Notes under the pieces: generated by a model
What the model saw: the letters and a program-made list of their open reading frames with translations, nothing else
Database searches by the model: none
Told to the model about the DNA's origin: nothing
Assembly: GCA_002162755.1 (NCBI GenBank)
Contig: MAAS01000031.1
Location: forward strand, 118,912-182,911
Direction of reading: 5' to 3'
DNA from: Gammaproteobacteria bacterium 50_400_T64
GTDB lineage: Bacteria; Pseudomonadota; Gammaproteobacteria; Pseudomonadales; Porticoccaceae
DNA length: 64,000 bases
Part shown: one piece after another, positions 52,328 to 61,873 of the stretch
Layout of the letters: every line of letters starts with the position of its first letter
Position numbering within the stretch: position 1 is the first letter of the stretch
Program-made: the position numbers and the translations under genes

Positions 52328-53140
52328 TCAGGGCGCGTTGATACGCCAGTCATGGGTATAGTCAATCTTGCCATTGAAGCCTAGCAAGTAGAGGGCGTCG
52401 CGATCATTCGAGTAACGAGCAAACACTTTCAGTAACTTTTTGTCACTCTTGGCGAAGTCCGCTTTATACCACTCGAAGAGTTTAGACACATGCAGTTCAC
52501 CGTTTTCCAGACGCACCCCACGCGGGTGCTTAACAAATTCATAGCTCGCTTTTTTCAGTAGCTCGCGACTATTGGCACCAGTAAAAGCTTCGGGCTGTAA
52601 ATTGGGGCAGCCCAAACCGCCACAAGCCAGACCAAAGTGGACTTTATGGTCTTGCCACAGGGGGCGTAGAATGCGGTGTTCAATATCGTTAAGTGATATT
52701 TCTTGCCCTGCCACACTGGCCACTTTTTTATCCCATGGGCCTTTCATGCCTGGACCGGGAATATTATCAACACTGTCGACCGGGTAATTATCTAAAATCA
52801 GATCCAGTGTCAGCGCATTGTAGAGGTTCAACCAATAAGCTTTTTGTTCAGCCCTGCTGTAGTCCCGAGGGTCAATGGAGGTCTTAGTTTTAAGGTAACG
52901 ATCCAGCTGCTTGCGGTGCTTTCGGCTTACCTCATCGTAGCGAAAGCGGTTGATACCAGAAGCGTGGCCAGTCACTACATAGGTGTGAAGAATAGAATCG
53001 AGGGAAGAGTGGTCAATCGTTCGTTGGCTGGCTTCGCTACTTTTGTTCCACAACGGCCAATAATCAGAAGCGGGCGCGGCAACACTCATCCCACTTACCA
53101 TGAGTAACCCGACGCTCAACCCCAGCTTAAATATCTTCAC
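52328..53140 (-). CDS. Exported DUF547 protein
   Basis: 270 residues from a GTG at 53140 with GAGG ahead; the TTG at 53158 is the longer option. Signal peptide MKIFKLGLSVGLLM..SVAA. DUF547 core: QKAYWLNLYNALTLDLIL, then VHFGLACGGLGCPNL with conserved Cys residues, and VSKLFEWYKADF. Function of the domain is unknown; probably periplasmic. Single gene with its own terminator. Confidence 0.85.
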   Translation of the reverse strand: MKIFKLGLSVGLLMVSGMSVAAPASDYWPLWNKSSEASQRTIDHSSLDSILHTYVVTGHASGINRFRYDEVSRKHRKQLDRYLKTKTSIDPRDYSRAEQKAYWLNLYNALTLDLILDNYPVDSVDNIPGPGMKGPWDKKVASVAGQEISLNDIEHRILRPLWQDHKVHFGLACGGLGCPNLQPEAFTGANSRELLKKASYEFVKHPRGVRLENGELHVSKLFEWYKADFAKSDKKLLKVFARYSNDRDALYLLGFNGKIDYTHDWRINAP

Positions 53141-53278
53141 AATTTTGTCCTCTATCAACTACATTTCGCGGTGCAATCCTTGAGCTGCGAATCTAACGTA
53201 GAGCCTTTGTTGTGGCTATAACGCCTGTCATACTGCAAAGGCCATCTATCCCTAATTCACGGAACCGCTTAACAAATT

Positions 53279-54574
53279 ATGAATTTAAAAAATCTCAGCG
53301 CCAGCCAAATTCACGCCATTGACCAGGCTCATGTCTGGCACCCCTATTCTTCGCTGAGCCAACCGCTGCCCACTTATCATGTCACATCTGCCAAGGGTGT
53401 GCGCCTGCAGCTCGGCGACGGCCGCGAGTTAATCGACGGCATGTCGTCCTGGTGGTGTGCGATTCATGGCTACAACCACCCCCAGTTGAACGAGGCTGTG
53501 ACCACACAGCTGACGAAAATGTCCCATGTCATGTTCGGCGGCATTATCCACGAGCCAGCAGCTCAGTTGGCGCAACGGCTGGTTGATATTACACCCGAGC
53601 CCTTAAATAAGGTGTTTTTCAGTGACTCGGGGTCGGTCAGTGTCGAGATCGCCATGAAGATGGCTCTGCAGTTTTGGCAGGCCAAAGGGCGCGCAGAAAA
53701 AAATCGGCTGCTGACTTTAAGAAAGGGTTATCACGGTGACACCTTTGCGGCGATGTCGGTCTGCGACCCGGAAACCGGCATGCACCATCTGTTTAGCGAA
53801 GTACTCCACCCGCAAGTTTTTAGCGAATCACCCCGCTGCCGCTTTGACGAAGCCTGGCAACCAGACTACCTCGCTGATTTTGAACACCAGTTAATCAACC
53901 ATAAAGAGCAACTCGCTGCGGTGATACTGGAACCCATCGTGCAAGGTGCTGGCGGCATGCACTTTTATTCAGTAGATTATCTAAAGGGCGTTCGCGCGCT
54001 GTGTGACGAACACGACGTGCTGTTAATTGCCGACGAAATTGCCACCGGCTTTGGTCGCACCGGCAAGCTTTTTGCGTGTGAATGGGCGGGTATTAGCCCC
54101 GACATCATGTGTGTGGGCAAGTCGTTGACCGGCGGCTATATGACATTGGCAGCCACCCTGTGCAATGAAAGGGTCAGTGATGGCATTGGTGAAAGCGAGG
54201 CCGGTGTATTTATGCACGGGCCAACCTTTATGGCTAATCCCCTCGCCTGCGCCGTGGCCAATGCCAGCATCGAACTGTTATTGGCCTCAGACTGGCAGGG
54301 GAATATTGCCCGTATTGAAGCCCAGCTGAAAGACCAACTCGCCCCCTGTAAAGCCCATGGCACGGTGGCCGATGTGCGGGTATTGGGTGCGATTGGCGTA
54401 GTGGAGATGAACGACGCTGTCGATGTCGCCGCGCTGCAAAAAAGCTTTGTCGAGGCCGGCGTGTGGATTCGCCCCTTCGCCAAACTGGTGTATGTCATGC
54501 CCGCTTTCAATATTGAAGCCGCCGACCTGAGCAGCCTGACAGCGGCTATTGTCGAGGTGCTAAATCCAGGCTAG
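53279..54574 (+). CDS. bioA: Adenosylmethionine-8-amino-7-oxononanoate aminotransferase
   Basis: 431 residues. N-terminal HVWHPYSS and GMSSWWCAIHGYNHP are BioA signatures. The PLP Lys is in CVGKSLTGGY, and LLIADEIATGFGRTG binds the cofactor. It transfers an amino group from S-adenosylmethionine to KAPA in biotin synthesis. Alone here; no other bio genes in the window. Confidence 0.95.
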   Translation: MNLKNLSASQIHAIDQAHVWHPYSSLSQPLPTYHVTSAKGVRLQLGDGRELIDGMSSWWCAIHGYNHPQLNEAVTTQLTKMSHVMFGGIIHEPAAQLAQRLVDITPEPLNKVFFSDSGSVSVEIAMKMALQFWQAKGRAEKNRLLTLRKGYHGDTFAAMSVCDPETGMHHLFSEVLHPQVFSESPRCRFDEAWQPDYLADFEHQLINHKEQLAAVILEPIVQGAGGMHFYSVDYLKGVRALCDEHDVLLIADEIATGFGRTGKLFACEWAGISPDIMCVGKSLTGGYMTLAATLCNERVSDGIGESEAGVFMHGPTFMANPLACAVANASIELLLASDWQGNIARIEAQLKDQLAPCKAHGTVADVRVLGAIGVVEMNDAVDVAALQKSFVEAGVWIRPFAKLVYVMPAFNIEAADLSSLTAAIVEVLNPG

Positions 54575-54606
54575 GCCCTGACTAAATCCACCATCAACGT
54601 GGAGTA

Positions 54607-55614
54607 CTAGGCGAGAGGACGAATACCCACCGCGCGACGCACCTCATCCATAAAGGGCTGGCTGATGGCTCTGGCCTTTTCAGCACCGACCTGCAAGATG
54701 GCCTCTATTTCATCCGGCGCATTGAGCAAGGCTTCATAGCGCTCCCGGGCCGGAGCCAACTCAGCATTCACCAATTCAAACAGTTGCTTCTTGGCCTCAC
54801 CCCAGGCGATGCCCTTGGCAAATTCTTCACGCATCTCCGCAATTTGCTCGGGCGTGGCAAAGGCCTGCCAAATTTGAAACACCGAGGAGCTATCGGCATC
54901 TTTCGGCTCACCCGGCTCTAATAAGTTAGTTTTGATTTTATTAATGTGTTTCTTCAGCTGCTTTTCGGTGAGAAATAGCGGAATGGTATTACCGTAACTC
55001 TTGCTCATTTTGCGGCCATCGAGGCCCTGTAGCAAAGGCACATCGTCATCGACCAGCGCTTGTGGTAGGGCGAAGTGTTCACCGTAATGATGATTAAAAC
55101 GCTGGGCAATATCGCGCGCCATTTCGACGTGTTGAATCTGGTCACGACCCACCGGAATCTGGTGGGCGTTAAACATCAGTATGTCAGCGGCCATCAATAC
55201 TGGGTAGCTAAACAGGCCCATCGTCACGCCGAAATCAGCATCTTCCCCGGCAGTTTCATTATCTTGTACAGCCGCTTTGTAAGCGTGGGCGCGGTTCATC
55301 AACCCCTTGGCGGCCATGCAGTTGAGCAGCCACATTAATTCAGGGATTTGCGGAATATCAGACTGGCGATAAAACACCGCCTTGTCAGTATCCAGGCCCA
55401 GGGCGATCCAGCTGGCGGCAATTTCCAGGGTCGAGCGATGCACCGCGTCAGGGTCATTGCATTTGATCAGTGCGTGATAGTCGGCAAGAAAATAGAAAGA
55501 CTCGACATCGCTATTTTTGCTAGCCTCAACGGCAGGTCGAATAGCACCCACATAATTGCCCAAATGGGGTGTGCCGGAGGTAGTAATACCGGTGAGTATT
55601 CTCTGCTTGCTCAT
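54607..55614 (-). CDS. trpS: Tryptophanyl-tRNA synthetase
   Basis: 335 residues, bacterial class I size. [11 protein letters not shown] is the HIGH-type motif and [10 protein letters not shown] the KMSKS motif. It charges tRNA-Trp. Convergent with bioA (32 bases between stops). AGAGA lies before the ATG. Confidence 0.95.
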   Translation of the reverse strand: MSKQRILTGITTSGTPHLGNYVGAIRPAVEASKNSDVESFYFLADYHALIKCNDPDAVHRSTLEIAASWIALGLDTDKAVFYRQSDIPQIPELMWLLNCMAAKGLMNRAHAYKAAVQDNETAGEDADFGVTMGLFSYPVLMAADILMFNAHQIPVGRDQIQHVEMARDIAQRFNHHYGEHFALPQALVDDDVPLLQGLDGRKMSKSYGNTIPLFLTEKQLKKHINKIKTNLLEPGEPKDADSSSVFQIWQAFATPEQIAEMREEFAKGIAWGEAKKQLFELVNAELAPARERYEALLNAPDEIEAILQVGAEKARAISQPFMDEVRRAVGIRPLA

Positions 55615-55715
55615 AATCTCTCTGCGCCGCTATTCGTTAGTGTGCGAGGTGGCGTCACCACTGGCGATGCCGGAAAAAGTCGGCGCCATGATACCTGATT
55701 TTAGGCGCCAGTCAG

Positions 55716-56843
55716 TTACAGCGGCATTTGGTTGAGTATCCAGCCAAGCACCAGCACTTGCGGCAAGGTGACCAGGGGTAGGAAGAGCGCGATTTTCCAG
55801 GATTTGGTGAGCTCTTTGAGAATCATGATTTCGGTGTAATCGGTGGCGATGCCGGCCATTAAAAACGTAAAACCGTTGCCCGGCGCGCCCGCACGCAGCA
55901 CCAAATCGGCGGCGATGGGAGTTGACCCTTCAGAGCAAACCTCAATAATAGTTGCGGCCACTAAAGTCAGCAACAAGCCCATCAAAGTAGGGCCAAACAA
56001 TGTGCTGTAGGTGTCGACAGGTACAAAAGCGCGAATTGCCGTGGCGAGTACCAGGCCAAAAAACAACCAGCGAAAGACCATGCGCGAATCTTTCAGACCA
56101 TCCCACAATAAAGCGCCTATTGTTTGCGGTGTAAAGCGCGCAGCGGCGAAGAGTTTTTTTAACTCGGGCCATACGGCAGGCGGCTGTTCGTGAGAATTGT
56201 CATCGGGTGTCGCCGGGTTAGCATTCAACACCCCCTTAGCAACCAGCCGGTCGAAGATCACCCCGCTAATCAAACCAATCAGCAGTGATAGCCCTATGTA
56301 GAGCAGGGTCCATTTAAGGCCAATCAGCGTGAACATAATGATGGTCAGTGACAGGGAGTTCCATGGGCTGGCAACCAGGAAGGCCATCAATTGACCGAGA
56401 CTGGCGCCCTTTTGATAGAGCTTGGTACCGACCATTAAAATGCCGTGGCTACAAAGGTCTAACAACAAACCGGCAAAGGTGGCCCGTGCGATACCCTTGA
56501 AAGTGCCACCCCGACCCAGAGTCGCCATAATCAATTCCCGAGGGATTCTTTCCAGCAGGCCGACAAACACCACCGCGGCTGCCAAACCCCACCACATTTT
56601 ATTCATCAGCTCGAAAATGCCGCTGCTCATGACTGCTAACCAGCGGGGTAAAGTATCACTGTCGTCAAACCAGAAACCCAACAGATAACAGATCAGCACA
56701 ATGCTGCCCGATACCCACAATAAATAGTCGCGCTGGTTTTTTTCGCTGGGGCAGCAGGAGGTCTCAACTTTGGTTGCGCTGCAGGAAGATTGGGCGACCT
56801 CTGGCGTGGGTTCTGGCTCAGGTTTTTTGCAGCAGTCACTCAT
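55716..56843 (-). CDS. SO_0444-family Cu/Zn efflux permease
   Basis: 375 residues. The N-terminal 40 residues are Cys-rich (SDCCKKPEP, SSCSATKVETSCC), as expected for metal binding. About eight membrane segments follow, of the DUF318/ArsP permease type (LLDLCSHGILMVGTKLYQKG; EVCSEGSTPIAADLVLRAGA). It overlaps the cueR gene by four bases (ATGA), so Cu(I) would induce it. Direct copper transport has not been shown from sequence. Confidence 0.85.
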   Translation of the reverse strand: MSDCCKKPEPEPTPEVAQSSCSATKVETSCCPSEKNQRDYLLWVSGSIVLICYLLGFWFDDSDTLPRWLAVMSSGIFELMNKMWWGLAAAVVFVGLLERIPRELIMATLGRGGTFKGIARATFAGLLLDLCSHGILMVGTKLYQKGASLGQLMAFLVASPWNSLSLTIIMFTLIGLKWTLLYIGLSLLIGLISGVIFDRLVAKGVLNANPATPDDNSHEQPPAVWPELKKLFAAARFTPQTIGALLWDGLKDSRMVFRWLFFGLVLATAIRAFVPVDTYSTLFGPTLMGLLLTLVAATIIEVCSEGSTPIAADLVLRAGAPGNGFTFLMAGIATDYTEIMILKELTKSWKIALFLPLVTLPQVLVLGWILNQMPL

Positions 56844-57265
56844 TGTTTACTCTCCCCTAAAATTTGACCCTGCTCTTGTTGGCCCGCCAGAGTGTCAATA
56901 ATGGCGCACTCTGCTTTTTCATCGTTTGCACACGCACCAACCAGCTGCGCCAGCAAATCCCGGGTTTCACCAAGCTCTCGAATATGAGTATCCACCTCTT
57001 CAAGCTTGTCGCTCACCAGCTGATGAACTTCAGTACTGCGCCGTTGAGGGTTCTTGAACAGATCCAATAAGAGTCGGCATTGCTCAATATTGAAACCAAA
57101 CTGGCGGGCCTGACGCAGGAAACACAGGTAGTTGATGTCCGCTTTTTGATAGTGTCTATAGCCATTCGCCGACCGCTGAGGAGGGCTAAGTAGATCAATA
57201 CTCTCATAATAGCGAATAGTTTTTGCTGGCAGGCCACTGAGTTTGGCTGCCTCACTGATATTCAT
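56840..57265 (-). CDS. cueR: Cu(I)-responsive MerR-family regulator CueR
   Basis: 141 residues. MerR helix-turn-helix at the N-terminus (MNISEAAKLSGLPAKTIRYYE) and a dimer helix. The metal site matches E. coli CueR residue for residue: Cys112 and Cys120 in ACANDEKAEC, and Ser77 where divalent-metal sensors carry Cys. This predicts a sensor for monovalent copper or silver. It controls its own operon through the promoter at 57304-57334 (listed). Confidence 0.93.
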   Translation of the reverse strand: MNISEAAKLSGLPAKTIRYYESIDLLSPPQRSANGYRHYQKADINYLCFLRQARQFGFNIEQCRLLLDLFKNPQRRSTEVHQLVSDKLEEVDTHIRELGETRDLLAQLVGACANDEKAECAIIDTLAGQQEQGQILGESKQ

Positions 57266-57275
57266 GGCGAAGCTC

Positions 57276-57319
57276 GCTGTAAGACTTATTAAGATTGAAG
57301 CTCAATCTAAGCCTTACAG
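57276..57319. repeat. Nested inverted repeats downstream of the CueR promoter
   Basis: Outer arms gctgtaag (57276-57283) and cttacagc (57312-57319), inner arms agattga (57292-57298) and tcaatct (57302-57308). The inner dyad covers the -10 box and probable transcript start, so it could be a second binding site or a 5' hairpin. Confidence 0.6.
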
Positions 57320-57334
57320 CAACAGGAAGGTCAA
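57304..57334 (-). promoter_or_regulatory. CueR-type promoter/operator
   Basis: Read on the - strand: -35 TTGACC (57329-57334) and -10 TAGATT (57304-57309) with a 19-base spacer, the long spacing typical of MerR-family promoters. The spacer carries the dyad CCTTCC-7-GTAAGG, close to the CueR box in copA promoters. It lies about 40 bases before the cueR start. Confidence 0.85.
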
Positions 57335-57403
57335 GAAAAAGGTAGGGGAGAGGATTTTCTACCGCAAATAAACGGCGGATAAAAGTACAGTAGAGTTAAA
57401 AAA

Positions 57404-57823
57404 CTAGCCAGTACAATCCAGCATACTGGTGAACATCTCAATCGATTCCAGCTCAAAACCCGCATGCAGCTTTTTACGTTTGGCCAGCTCTCTGACTTCA
57501 CCGAGGGTAAACCAGTCAACTTCCAGCAACTCACTGTGGTCTATGCGACCGATCTTGCCATCAAACAAAGTGCCGTACACTTTGTGCTGATAACCTTTGT
57601 AAGAATAACTACCAACATCGAGCAGATCACCCATCGCTGTATCGAGTTCTTCATGGATTTCTCGCCGGGCCGCTTTGAGGGGCTTCTCACCCCAGTCGAT
57701 ACGACCACCGGGCAAACCCCAAATACCAGTATTCTCACCACGGACATTGTTGTGCACGACCATCAAGAACTCGTTATTTGTTTTCAGTATGCAGCGTGAA
57801 GTTCGGTACTTGTGTGTTTTCAT
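57404..57823 (-). CDS. Nudix hydrolase
   Basis: 139 residues from the ATG at 57823 (AGGGA upstream); the frame to 57847 is not supported. The Nudix box is GGRIDWGEKPLKAARREIHE followed by ELD, with the metal-binding REIHEEL. It hydrolyses a nucleoside diphosphate linked to some group; substrate not clear. Single-gene unit. Confidence 0.88.
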   Translation of the reverse strand: MKTHKYRTSRCILKTNNEFLMVVHNNVRGENTGIWGLPGGRIDWGEKPLKAARREIHEELDTAMGDLLDVGSYSYKGYQHKVYGTLFDGKIGRIDHSELLEVDWFTLGEVRELAKRKKLHAGFELESIEMFTSMLDCTG

Positions 57824-58033
57824 TTTTTCCCTGTACAAAGAGGTCATCGATACGAACCCGGTTCTAATAAATACCGCCCCGGGCCCATCTATCGTATTGA
57901 GTAATTATCAGGGGTTTAAAATAACAAGTTATTTTTAAAGCTACCGCGATAAAGATCACAGTCATGACAAAGCCCTGCGCCAGGGCCTGTGACTGTCACT
58001 AAAATGTGTTATGTCGCGTGTTGAAAGTACAAG

Positions 58034-58276
58034 CTAGGCGGCTTTTTTCAGCATATCCAGCATTTGATCTTTTAAACTCAGGCGCAATTTTTTTCGCTCT
58101 TCAAGATGAGAATCATCACAATTCTCAACACCCGTTTCAAAGCGGTGTATCTCATGGTCGAGATCATGATATTCGGCAAAAAGCTTCGAAAAGTGTCGAT
58201 CACTTACTTTCAGGTCATGAATTAAATCTTTGTATTCAGGCAGCTCATGCAACAAATCGTGTTTATCTAATGGCAT
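58034..58276 (-). CDS. DUF465 (YdcH-like) small protein
   Basis: 80 residues, highly charged and helical. HLEERKKLRLSLKDQMLDML is the DUF465 core. A strong GAGGAG precedes the ATG. Known homologues are small cytoplasmic helical hairpin proteins of unclear function. Confidence 0.85.
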   Translation of the reverse strand: MPLDKHDLLHELPEYKDLIHDLKVSDRHFSKLFAEYHDLDHEIHRFETGVENCDDSHLEERKKLRLSLKDQMLDMLKKAA

Positions 58277-58409
58277 TAAAAACGTCTCCTCTTTTGATGA
58301 TGCCTACATTTTCCCACGCGCATTAAGACACAGCCATGACACATATCAAGCAGCACAAGAAGCCCGAATATACCGGCCCGTGTAAACGATTAAAGACAGC
58401 AGAAAATGA

Positions 58410-58529
58410 TTAGAAAACGAACGTTGGCTCACGCTTAATAGATTGCTTAAATTCGCTAATCCGAGTCAGATACAAGGCAAAACCAAGTAAATAAGCGGGC
58501 GACTCCATGGCCAAAAGCACCCAAAGCAT
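58410..58529 (-). CDS. Possible 39-residue membrane peptide
   Basis: ATG at 58529, TAA at 58410-58412. One hydrophobic segment (WVLLAMESPAYLLGFALYL) followed by a basic tail. Only a weak GAG is seen upstream and no homologue is known to me. Listed because it fills an otherwise empty gap and has a membrane-protein-like composition. Confidence 0.2.
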   Translation of the reverse strand: MLWVLLAMESPAYLLGFALYLTRISEFKQSIKREPTFVF

Positions 58530-58565
58530 TCGCAAATACTCATGGGGCAGGCTCTAAGCGTTTAG

Positions 58566-58601
58566 ACGAGAGAGGATGCCAAAGCCGGTGTCCTCTCTCG
58601 T
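58566..58601. repeat. Strong isolated hairpin upstream of the recJ end
   Basis: acgagagagga (58566-58576) and tcctctctcgt (58591-58601) pair perfectly over 11 bases with a 14-base loop. No U-tract follows on either strand. It lies 41 bases past the recJ stop, so it may end or protect the thrC-recJ mRNA. Confidence 0.7.
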
Positions 58602-58641
58602 GAGGCCTACTTTTGGTACTCGTGTAAATGAGAAGGGCCTG

Positions 58642-60393
58642 TTAAAGGTATAAATGTTCGACCATTAACTGCAGGGATTCCCGCCCCCGAAAGCGATTAA
58701 TATCTAACCGGTACACGGCAGACACTCGCTCAGGCATGGTGGGCACACTGCCCTCTTCCACTGTATTAAAGGCAATAGCATCAACTACTTGCTGGCTGGA
58801 AGGGCCATAGCCCAACACCAGCTTCAGATGTTTACCGCCCACTACTCTATGTTGAACAACACTAAACTCGCCATAAAAACAGGGCTCGGGAAAGTGCTGC
58901 CCCCAGGGGCCACCGTCACGCAACTGCTGGGCCAGGTCGAGACTGAAATCATCCACTTCTAGCTCGCCATCGGTGAGCACCTCTGCGGCGAGGTCATCGG
59001 TCGACAACTGACGACGGGCCTCCTCATCAAAGGCGGCGGCAAAGGCGGGGAAGTCTGTCTTTTTAAGTGACAGCCCTGCGGCCATGGCATGACCACCAAA
59101 ACGATCGAGTAACTCGGGGTGACGGCTGGCAACGGCATCAAAAGCATCGCGAATATGAAACCCGGGGATGGAACGTGCGGAGCCTTTCAGCTCATCCTCC
59201 CCCGCTTCGGCAAAGGCGATAACCGGGCGGTGTAGCTTGTCTTTAATACGCGAGGCCAGTAGACCGACCACACCCTGATGCCAGCCCTGATCGTACAGGC
59301 ACAGTCCCCAGGGCATATTGTCGGCATCAAAATCGAGTTCATCCAGCAGCACCAGCGCTTCACTTTGCATATCGGCTTCGATTAAGCGGCGGTCCTGATT
59401 CAACTCATCGAGGCGCAGGGCCAGCTGTCGCGCCTCGGCGGGGTCATCACTCAGCAAGCAGCGAATGCCAATGCTCATATCATCGAGACGACCGGCCGCA
59501 TTGAGACGCGGCCCAACACTAAAACCGAGGTCAGAGGCCACCAACCATTGCCGGTCTTTATTCGCCAACTCAAGCAGGGCTAGAATACCCGGCCGTGCGC
59601 GCCCTGCCCGCAGTCGCCGTAAACCCTCGTTGACCAGTACGCGGTTGGTCTTGTCGAGGGGCACCACGTCGGCCACCGTACCCAGAGCGACCAGGTCGAG
59701 CCAGTCGGCCATCACCGGCTCTGCCAGGCCCGACTCTGCAAACCAGTGTTGCTCTCGCAGGCGGCCACGCAGTGCGCTCATCAGGTAAAAAACCACCCCG
59801 ACACCGGCCAGGTTCTTGGCACCGAAAGCACAATCCGGTTGATGGGGATTAACGATGGCTTCGGCAGTGGGCAGTTCGGTGCCGGGTAAATGATGGTCTG
59901 TCACCAGCACTTTAATGCCCGCAGCTTGAGCCGCGCGCACGCCTGCAAGACTCGAAATACCATTGTCGACGGTGAGGATAAGATCGGGCTTGCTCTGCTG
60001 GGCGAGAGCGACGATTTCGGGCGTTAAGCCATAACCGTAGTCAAAGCGATTGGGCACCAGAAAGTCGACCTGCTGAAAACCGAGAGTACGCAGGGCGAGT
60101 ACGGCGAGTGTGGTACTGGTAGCACCGTCGGCGTCAAAGTCACCGACAATAAGAATTGACTGATTTTGGCGCAGGGCATCGCAGAGTAAATCAAGAGCGG
60201 CATCGAGACCGCGCAGGGAATCGGGGCGGGGTAATTCGGCCAGTTTGAGTGAAAGCTCTTGCTGGGAAAAAACACCCCGTCCGGCATACACCCGCTGTAA
60301 CAACGCGGGCATAGCGGCATCAAAATCGACACCGCTCAGCTCGGCCTCGCGATAGCGAACCAGAGGTGATTGAGTGGCGGCTAGCGCTGACAC
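58642..60393 (-). CDS. recJ: Single-strand-specific exonuclease RecJ
   Basis: 583 residues from a GTG with AAGG upstream. DHH phosphoesterase motifs: VGDFDADGATST, VDNGIS, VTDHHLPG and the C-terminal DHHA1 region with FGGHAMAAGLS. It degrades single-stranded DNA 5' to 3' in recombination and mismatch repair. Starts eight bases after thrC, as in the dsbC-hom-thrC-recJ order of pseudomonads and relatives. Confidence 0.95.
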   Translation of the reverse strand: MSALAATQSPLVRYREAELSGVDFDAAMPALLQRVYAGRGVFSQQELSLKLAELPRPDSLRGLDAALDLLCDALRQNQSILIVGDFDADGATSTTLAVLALRTLGFQQVDFLVPNRFDYGYGLTPEIVALAQQSKPDLILTVDNGISSLAGVRAAQAAGIKVLVTDHHLPGTELPTAEAIVNPHQPDCAFGAKNLAGVGVVFYLMSALRGRLREQHWFAESGLAEPVMADWLDLVALGTVADVVPLDKTNRVLVNEGLRRLRAGRARPGILALLELANKDRQWLVASDLGFSVGPRLNAAGRLDDMSIGIRCLLSDDPAEARQLALRLDELNQDRRLIEADMQSEALVLLDELDFDADNMPWGLCLYDQGWHQGVVGLLASRIKDKLHRPVIAFAEAGEDELKGSARSIPGFHIRDAFDAVASRHPELLDRFGGHAMAAGLSLKKTDFPAFAAAFDEEARRQLSTDDLAAEVLTDGELEVDDFSLDLAQQLRDGGPWGQHFPEPCFYGEFSVVQHRVVGGKHLKLVLGYGPSSQQVVDAIAFNTVEEGSVPTMPERVSAVYRLDINRFRGRESLQLMVEHLYL

Positions 60394-60401
60394 ATCAGGC
60401 C

Positions 60402-61802
60402 TTAAACAGTAATGTTGGCTGCCATGTAGGCCTGCACTTTGGCCAGATCATTGGCTTCGACGTGGTAACGCTCTTCGCGCGCAAAGAGATCGGCCATGTG
60501 ATGGGGCAAGGCGGGGCTTTCAGGATAACCGGCCTGCATCACCGCAGCGGGGAACTTCGCCGGGTGAGCCGTAGCGAGACAAATCATTGGCGTGGCCGAC
60601 GAGCGACGACATTTGCGACCCGCCTGCAGGCCGATGGCCGAGTGGGGGTCGAGCAGGTAATCGCTGCTCTCGTATTCGTCGCTAATCACCTGCAGTGTTT
60701 CTTTATCGTCAAGACGGTAGGAGCTAAACACTTTGCGCGCCTGCTCCAGCGCTGCGGGGTCAAGCTCACTGACGCTACCGGCACTTAAAGAGGCCATCAG
60801 CTTATCGATAGCGGCACCGTCTTTGCCGTAAAGGTCGAACAACAGGCGCTCGAAATTGCTCGACGCCATAATATCCATGCTTGGCGAGAGGCTGTGCTCG
60901 ATCGGTTTTTTACTGTGGTCATTGGCGCTAATACAGCGGTGTAGAATATCGTTGGCATTGGTGCCAATCACCAGTTGCTCGACCGGCAGGCCCATACCCC
61001 GAGCCAAATAGCCGGCAAAAATATCACCAAAATTACCCGTTGGCACGGCGAAAGATACCGGCCGATGAGGCCCGCCCACGGACAGAGCCGCCCAAAAGTA
61101 GTAGACAATTTGCGCCATAATGCGCGCCCAGTTAATGGAGTTCACCGCCACCAGCTGTCGACCATCGGGCAAAAAGGACTGGTCGCCAAAACTGGCTTTT
61201 ACCATATTCTGGCAATCGTCAAAATTACCTTCAACGGCGATATTGTGGATGTTATCGCTCAACACGGTAGTCATTTGGCGACGCTGTACATCGGAGACAC
61301 GACCGTGGGGATGGAGAATAAAAATATCGATATTCTTACAGCGTCGACAGCCCTCTATCGCTGCCGAGCCGGTATCACCTGAAGTAGCACCCATGACGAC
61401 GACTTTCTGCCCACGCTTGTCGAGAATATAGTCCAGCAGGTGGCCGAGAAACTGCAGGGCAAAATCTTTAAAGGCCAGCGTGGGGCCGTGGAAGAGTTCG
61501 AGTATCCACTCGTTATGGCCACTCTGCACCAGTGGCGCGATGGCGCGATGGCGGAAGTCGCTATAAGAGGCGTCAATAATGCCCTTCAAGTCGTCGGCGG
61601 GAATTTCGCCATCCACAAAGGGCGAAATCACTTTAAAGGCCAGCTCGTTATAGGGCAGACCCGCCCAGGAGGCGATTTCTTCGCGACTGAACTGGGGCAG
61701 GGTTTGCGGTACGAACAGGCCGCCGTCGGGCGCCAGGCCGGTCAGTACAACCTCTTCAAAAGACAGGGCGGGGGCCTGACCACGGGTGCTGATATATTTC
61801 AC
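60402..61802 (-). CDS. thrC: Threonine synthase
   Basis: 466 residues from a GTG with AAAGGG six bases upstream. The PLP Lys is in TLAFKDFALQF, and the phosphate loop is GATSGDTGSAA. It converts O-phosphohomoserine to threonine. Lies 71 bases downstream of hom, same strand. Confidence 0.95.
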   Translation of the reverse strand: MKYISTRGQAPALSFEEVVLTGLAPDGGLFVPQTLPQFSREEIASWAGLPYNELAFKVISPFVDGEIPADDLKGIIDASYSDFRHRAIAPLVQSGHNEWILELFHGPTLAFKDFALQFLGHLLDYILDKRGQKVVVMGATSGDTGSAAIEGCRRCKNIDIFILHPHGRVSDVQRRQMTTVLSDNIHNIAVEGNFDDCQNMVKASFGDQSFLPDGRQLVAVNSINWARIMAQIVYYFWAALSVGGPHRPVSFAVPTGNFGDIFAGYLARGMGLPVEQLVIGTNANDILHRCISANDHSKKPIEHSLSPSMDIMASSNFERLLFDLYGKDGAAIDKLMASLSAGSVSELDPAALEQARKVFSSYRLDDKETLQVISDEYESSDYLLDPHSAIGLQAGRKCRRSSATPMICLATAHPAKFPAAVMQAGYPESPALPHHMADLFAREERYHVEANDLAKVQAYMAANITV

Positions 61803-61873
61803 GTTATACCCTTTTCTCTATTTATTAACTTTCGACACCGAGCTAATTAAGTCGAAATAGTAGTGGCTGTAAT

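Larger units (their letters stand above)
58277..58641. other. 365-base region with a hairpin and a possible small ORF
   Basis: Between the DUF465 gene and recJ. A perfect 11-base-pair hairpin lies at 58566-58601. A 39-codon - strand frame at 58410-58529 begins MLWVLLAMESPAYLLGF and would make a one-segment membrane peptide; its binding site is weak. Nothing else recognised. Confidence 0.45.
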
